This document shows, piece after piece, positions 7,447 to 7,840 of a DNA stretch of 7,840 bases; position 1 is the first letter of the stretch; every line of letters starts with the position of its first letter. Position numbers and translations under genes: made by a program. The notes below the pieces were generated by a model, which was given only the letters and a program-made list of their open reading frames with translations, made no database searches and was not told the DNA's origin. Origin of the DNA: Chitinophagaceae bacterium. Its GTDB lineage: Bacteria > Bacteroidota > Bacteroidia > Chitinophagales > Chitinophagaceae. Where the stretch lies: the NCBI GenBank assembly GCA_009996555.1, contig JAACZX010000102.1, forward strand, positions 1 to 7,840, in the 5' to 3' direction.

Positions 7447-7800
7447 ATGAAAAATTTTAAGGCATTAAAAATCTGGCAAAAAGGGATAGATATTGCAGTA
7501 TCCTGTTATCAATTGACTGATTCGTTTCCATCTGCTGAAAAATTCAACATTTGTTCACAAATCAATCGGGCAGGTGTGTCTATTCCATCAAATATTGCTG
7601 AAGGAAGCAGTAGAACAAGTGAAAAAGATTATGCACGTTTTATCGAAATATCATTAGGCTCTTGCTTTGAACTTGAAACACAACTGCTGATTGCCCAGCG
7701 ATTACAGTTTGGCAACGCTGAAAAGCTTTCATCCCTGATGACAGAAGTTTCCGAGGAAGAAAAAATGCTTGCAGGTTTTCTGAAAACTTTATCCCGGTAA
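7447..7800 (+). CDS. Four-helix-bundle protein of the S23/IVP (23S rRNA intervening sequence protein) family
   Basis: The 117-residue protein is full length for this family (about 115-120). The N-terminus FKALKIWQKGIDIA (4-17) matches the usual helix 1 opening. The central signature INRAGVSIPSNIAEGSSR (39-56) and the following ARFIEISLGSCFELETQL (63-80) are the strongest family marks; the C-terminus VSEEEKMLAGFLKTL forms the last amphipathic helix. No signal peptide or membrane segment is visible, so it is cytoplasmic. Relatives were first seen inside intervening sequences of 23S rRNA genes, and the Avd accessory proteins of diversity-generating retroelements share the fold. Here there is no rRNA, reverse transcriptase or variable repeat, so neither role can be assigned; basic members are thought to bind nucleic acid. 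The ATG at 7447 is the only sensible start. The gene lies 62 bases behind murF-alr on the same strand and is bracketed by inverted RGCTNNN repeat clusters, which suggests a separate unit rather than part of the upstream operon. Confidence 0.9.
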   Translation: MKNFKALKIWQKGIDIAVSCYQLTDSFPSAEKFNICSQINRAGVSIPSNIAEGSSRTSEKDYARFIEISLGSCFELETQLLIAQRLQFGNAEKLSSLMTEVSEEEKMLAGFLKTLSR

Positions 7801-7803
7801 ATT

Positions 7804-7840
7804 GGCTGATTATGGCTAAAAGCTAAAGGCTACCAGCTTT
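7804..7840 (+). repeat. Right heptanucleotide repeat cluster, cut by the window edge
   Basis: Starting 4 bases after the four-helix-bundle stop, the plus strand has a GGCT followed after 10 bases by a regular 7-base series: GGCTAAA (7814), AGCTAAA (7821), GGCTACC (7828) and AGCTTT (7835, truncated by the edge). The units have the same RGCTNNN form as the left cluster but point the opposite way. AAAGCT (7819-7824) and AGCTTT (7835-7840) are also exact complements with a 10-base gap, so a 6-base-pair hairpin is possible; with more T residues beyond the edge it might act as a terminator. The cluster may continue outside the window. Confidence 0.6.

Noticed and set aside
7385..7840. A diversity-generating retroelement, because the small protein shares the Avd fold
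   Set aside because: No reverse transcriptase, template repeat or variable repeat is in the window. The protein matches the general S23/IVP group rather than Avd specifically.
7385..7840. A 23S rRNA intervening sequence carrying the IVP-like gene
   Set aside because: The flanks are the murF-alr coding end and short repeats, with no rRNA sequence.

Overview
The window looks like chromosomal DNA of a member of the Bacteroidota, probably a Chitinophagaceae-like lineage. This rests on gene content: a gldF-gldG pair, a MurF-alanine racemase fusion, and a large secreted protein of the kind exported by the type IX system. No clear Shine-Dalgarno sequence precedes any start, and the gene leaders are A/T-rich, which also fits. 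The genus is inference; no rRNA or other taxonomic marker is present.

Layout: (1) Positions 1-1116, minus strand, hold the N-terminal 372 residues of a secreted modular beta-rich protein that runs off the left edge. (2) Positions 1117-1346 form a 230-base divergent intergenic region with no gene and only weak promoter-like matches. (3) Positions 1347-7384 are four tightly packed plus-strand genes: gldF, gldG, a TerC/Alx-family membrane protein and a MurF-Alr fusion, with gaps of 6, 27 and 17 bases. They are probably one transcription unit. (4) Positions 7385-7840 hold a small four-helix-bundle (S23/IVP family) gene at 7447-7800, bracketed by degenerate 7-base repeats in opposite orientations.

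The four-gene run is an envelope cluster. GldF and GldG are the membrane and auxiliary parts of the gliding-associated ABC transporter; the ATPase GldA is not in the window. The TerC/Alx protein is a likely Mn2+ handling membrane protein. MurF-Alr joins supply of D-alanine to the ligation that completes the UDP-MurNAc-pentapeptide.

The least explained part is the right end. The four-helix-bundle gene and its inverted heptanucleotide repeats look like a compact repeat-bounded unit lying just behind murF-alr. This is the best candidate for something undescribed; everything else is recognisable Bacteroidota housekeeping or surface biology.
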